This document shows, in pieces, positions 62,281 to 64,000 of a DNA stretch of 64,000 nucleotides. How positions within the stretch are numbered: the first letter of the stretch is position 1; each line of letters opens with the position of its first letter. The notes beneath the pieces were generated by a model. It saw nothing but the letters and a program-made list of their open reading frames with translations. It was not told the origin of the DNA and did not search any database. Origin of the DNA: Pedobacter sp. ASV28 (GTDB lineage Bacteria > Bacteroidota > Bacteroidia > Sphingobacteriales > Sphingobacteriaceae). Both the position numbers and the translations under genes were made by a program. Location of the stretch: assembly GCF_016428855.1 (NCBI RefSeq), contig NZ_JAELTN010000001.1:124001-188000 (forward strand). Direction: 5' to 3'.

Positions 62281-64000
62281 TTGAAGAATATACTCATCTT
62301 AGCCTTGCATGTTATACTTATCAACTTTTCCGCCCAAGCTCAAACGATAGAAAAAGGCATTATTAGAGGAAAAGTAACCGAAGAAGTAGGGGGACTTCCC
62401 ATTCCTTTTGCTGTTGTTGCTATTTTTGAAGCAGGAGCAGAACAACCTTTATTCACTTTCCAAACAGATGAGAATGGCTTCTTTAAATTCACCAACTTAA
62501 AAAGCGGAATCTACAAAGTAAAGGTAAGTTACGTAGGGTTTGGCACTACGTATGTAAATGAGGTGATCATCACCGCCAAGGACCTCGACAAAAATGTGGG
62601 AACCTTAAAACTGGCCGCAGAACAAAACAATCTTAATGAAGTAGTGATCACTGCCGAAAAACCAGTTATTGAAGTGGGTGCCGATGTCATTACCTACAAT
62701 GTGGGCTCCAGTATATTGGCCGAAGGAAGTACAGCTACCGATGTGCTGAGAAACGTACCCATGGTTGAAGTTGATATTGACGGCAATACTACCATATCTG
62801 GCAAAAGGAGTACAAGGGTTTTTATAGATGGCAAACCATCAGACTATATGACTTCCAATATTGCCGATCTTTTAAACGTGCTCCCTTCTGATGCCATCGA
62901 AAAAATAGAAGTGATGACCAACCCGCCCGCCAAGTACTCTGCAGATGGAGAGGGCATTATCAACATTGTCATGAAAAAAGGCTTTAAGGTGGGCTTTAAT
63001 GGTAACGTAGGCATTGCTGCAGGCTTACAGGGCAACACCAATACCAATGCCAATGCTTCTTATCGTGGAAAAAACTATAGCATTACCGGTGGGGGTGCCT
63101 ATAGGACCAACATTGGCAAAAGCAATAACGAAAGCTATAGAACCAATTTCTTCCCCGATACCACTTTTTATTACAACCAATTTAACAATGCCCGAAATGA
63201 AAGTAATGGGGGCAATTTTAGGGCTGCACTAGATTGGGATATCAGTAAAAAACAAAATATCCGCATTAATACCAGTTATAATGTGAATGGTAGCGACAGT
63301 TGGTCGGGCAACGATTTTTACTATATTAACCAAGAAGAAATTACCAAGCGTTTACGCAACCAGATCAACCTGGGCGATGCCAGTAGCAACAACTTTGTAT
63401 TTAATACCGATTATAGCTTAACCACCGATACTGCCGGAGGAAAACTGACCGCAGGTTTTACCCTTAACACCAACTCCAGCAACTCGCTGAGGAGTTACGA
63501 AAGAACATATGCTTTTCCTACGAACCTAAATCCAAGCCTACAACAAAACGATAACGAAATAGGCAATCATGGTATTAATTTTAACCTTGATTATGATAAG
63601 CCCACTTTCAAAAAAAGAGACCGCTTAGAATTTGGTATTGCTTACAACTATCGCAAAAACGATAATGATTTATTGGTAGAAAATTTTAATTACAAAACAC
63701 AACAGTACGTTACCAATACCAAGCTAAGCAACAAGTTTTTCTATAATGAAAATATTTTAGCCGGATACCTCTCTTATAACTATCGTAAAAACGGATGGTC
63801 TACAAAAGTGGCCATACGTAGTGAATACACCAATGTAAATTTCGACTTATCTACGGGAGAGACCTATAATGTAGATCCGTATATAAGCTTTTTTCCTTCT
63901 TTATCTGTAAATCGCTTTTTCAGAAAAAGGTACAATATTGGCGCTTCATATAGTGTAAGAATTAACCGCCCAAGAGAAAACACCTTAAACCCTCAGGTAA
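62281..64000 (+). CDS. TonB-dependent receptor / outer-membrane beta-barrel family protein, 3' end outside window
   Basis: An open frame from TTG 62281 (or TTG 62257, adding eight residues) runs past base 64000 for 573 codons. TTG 62281 gives KNILILALHVILINFSAQAQ, a signal peptide; no ATG fits. A carboxypeptidase-regulatory-like domain (IRGKVTEEVGGLPIPFAVVAIFE), plug (VLRNVPMVEVDIDGNTTISGKRS, VFIDGKPSDYM, PPAKYSADGEGIINIVMKKG) and barrel strands follow. It is a paralogue of the gene at 59484 (both have NVP..E.D.DGN and GIINI motifs). Ligand unknown. Confidence 0.88.
   Translation, partial: MKNILILALHVILINFSAQAQTIEKGIIRGKVTEEVGGLPIPFAVVAIFEAGAEQPLFTFQTDENGFFKFTNLKSGIYKVKVSYVGFGTTYVNEVIITAKDLDKNVGTLKLAAEQNNLNEVVITAEKPVIEVGADVITYNVGSSILAEGSTATDVLRNVPMVEVDIDGNTTISGKRSTRVFIDGKPSDYMTSNIADLLNVLPSDAIEKIEVMTNPPAKYSADGEGIINIVMKKGFKVGFNGNVGIAAGLQGNTNTNANASYRGKNYSITGGGAYRTNIGKSNNESYRTNFFPDTTFYYNQFNNARNESNGGNFRAALDWDISKKQNIRINTSYNVNGSDSWSGNDFYYINQEEITKRLRNQINLGDASSNNFVFNTDYSLTTDTAGGKLTAGFTLNTNSSNSLRSYERTYAFPTNLNPSLQQNDNEIGNHGINFNLDYDKPTFKKRDRLEFGIAYNYRKNDNDLLVENFNYKTQQYVTNTKLSNKFFYNENILAGYLSYNYRKNGWSTKVAIRSEYTNVNFDLSTGETYNVDPYISFFPSLSVNRFFRKRYNIGASYSVRINRPRENTLNPQV

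Noticed and set aside
62844..63232. Two short frames overlapping in opposite directions near 63000
   Set aside because: Both are shadows of the second receptor gene, whose frame is open from 62281 to the window end with clear plug-domain motifs.

Overview
The window is about 64 kb of low-GC chromosome from a member of the Bacteroidota, most probably Sphingobacteriaceae (Pedobacter or a close relative). The evidence is Bacteroidota-type -7 promoter boxes (TAnnTTTG), a type IX secretion C-terminal sorting domain, TonB-dependent and beta-barrel receptors with a carboxypeptidase-regulatory-like N-terminus, a 659-residue succinate dehydrogenase flavoprotein with a five-helix cytochrome b, and several protein families largely confined to this phylum (DUF5687, DUF4407). 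The genus is inference. No rRNA, tRNA, CRISPR array, complete insertion sequence or prophage was seen.

Layout. 1-3907: end of a TonB-dependent receptor, then a GntR-regulated ABC exporter operon with a promoter/operator just before its first codon. 4086-7609: orphan histidine ammonia-lyase, a decayed alpha/beta-hydrolase, a Gfo/Idh/MocA oxidoreductase and a small conserved gene. 7711-14527 (minus strand): OmpA lipoprotein, DUF5687 ABC transporter, PEGA lipoprotein, RarA, a small membrane protein and an RhlE-type helicase. 15013-18545: sdhCAB. 18757-28320: YtxH-like protein, methyltransferase, PepT, M14 peptidase, rhomboid, lipoprotein, dipeptide epimerase and rhodanese. 28505-32420: a DUF4407 protein and a three-gene surface-polymer-type cassette (51-residue membrane peptide, methyltransferase with a kinase-like N-domain, membrane sulfatase-like protein). 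32581-39072: three exported peptidases in one operon (M61, M28, tricorn-like S41).

39073-47279 is the most accessory-looking part. It holds a secreted pair (one member with a Cys/His papain-like module and a T9SS tail), a secreted beta-trefoil protein followed by a HisKA_2/LytTR two-component system, and a gluzincin-like protein with a GNAT acetyltransferase. The blocks are separated by copies of one 60-145 bp sequence, all in the same orientation, that derive from the 3' end of that GNAT gene and have become terminator-like hairpins. I regard this as the least explained structure in the window.

47391-53638 holds small housekeeping and envelope genes (thiamine-pyrophosphokinase-like protein, SPFH protein, CapA-like protein, NlpC/P60 hydrolase, XRE regulator). 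53917-58698 carries pyruvate dehydrogenase E1-alpha and E2 and histidyl-tRNA synthetase. 58796-64000 ends with a thioredoxin-like protein and two tandem beta-barrel receptors; the second starts at TTG and runs off the window.

Functionally the region combines central carbon oxidation (PDH E1-alpha/E2, SdhCAB), a strong exported peptide-degradation capacity (M61, M28, S41, M14, PepT, dipeptide epimerase) and envelope modification. Intergenic spaces are rich in dispersed palindromic repeats of at least three kinds, some of which sit exactly where genes are truncated.
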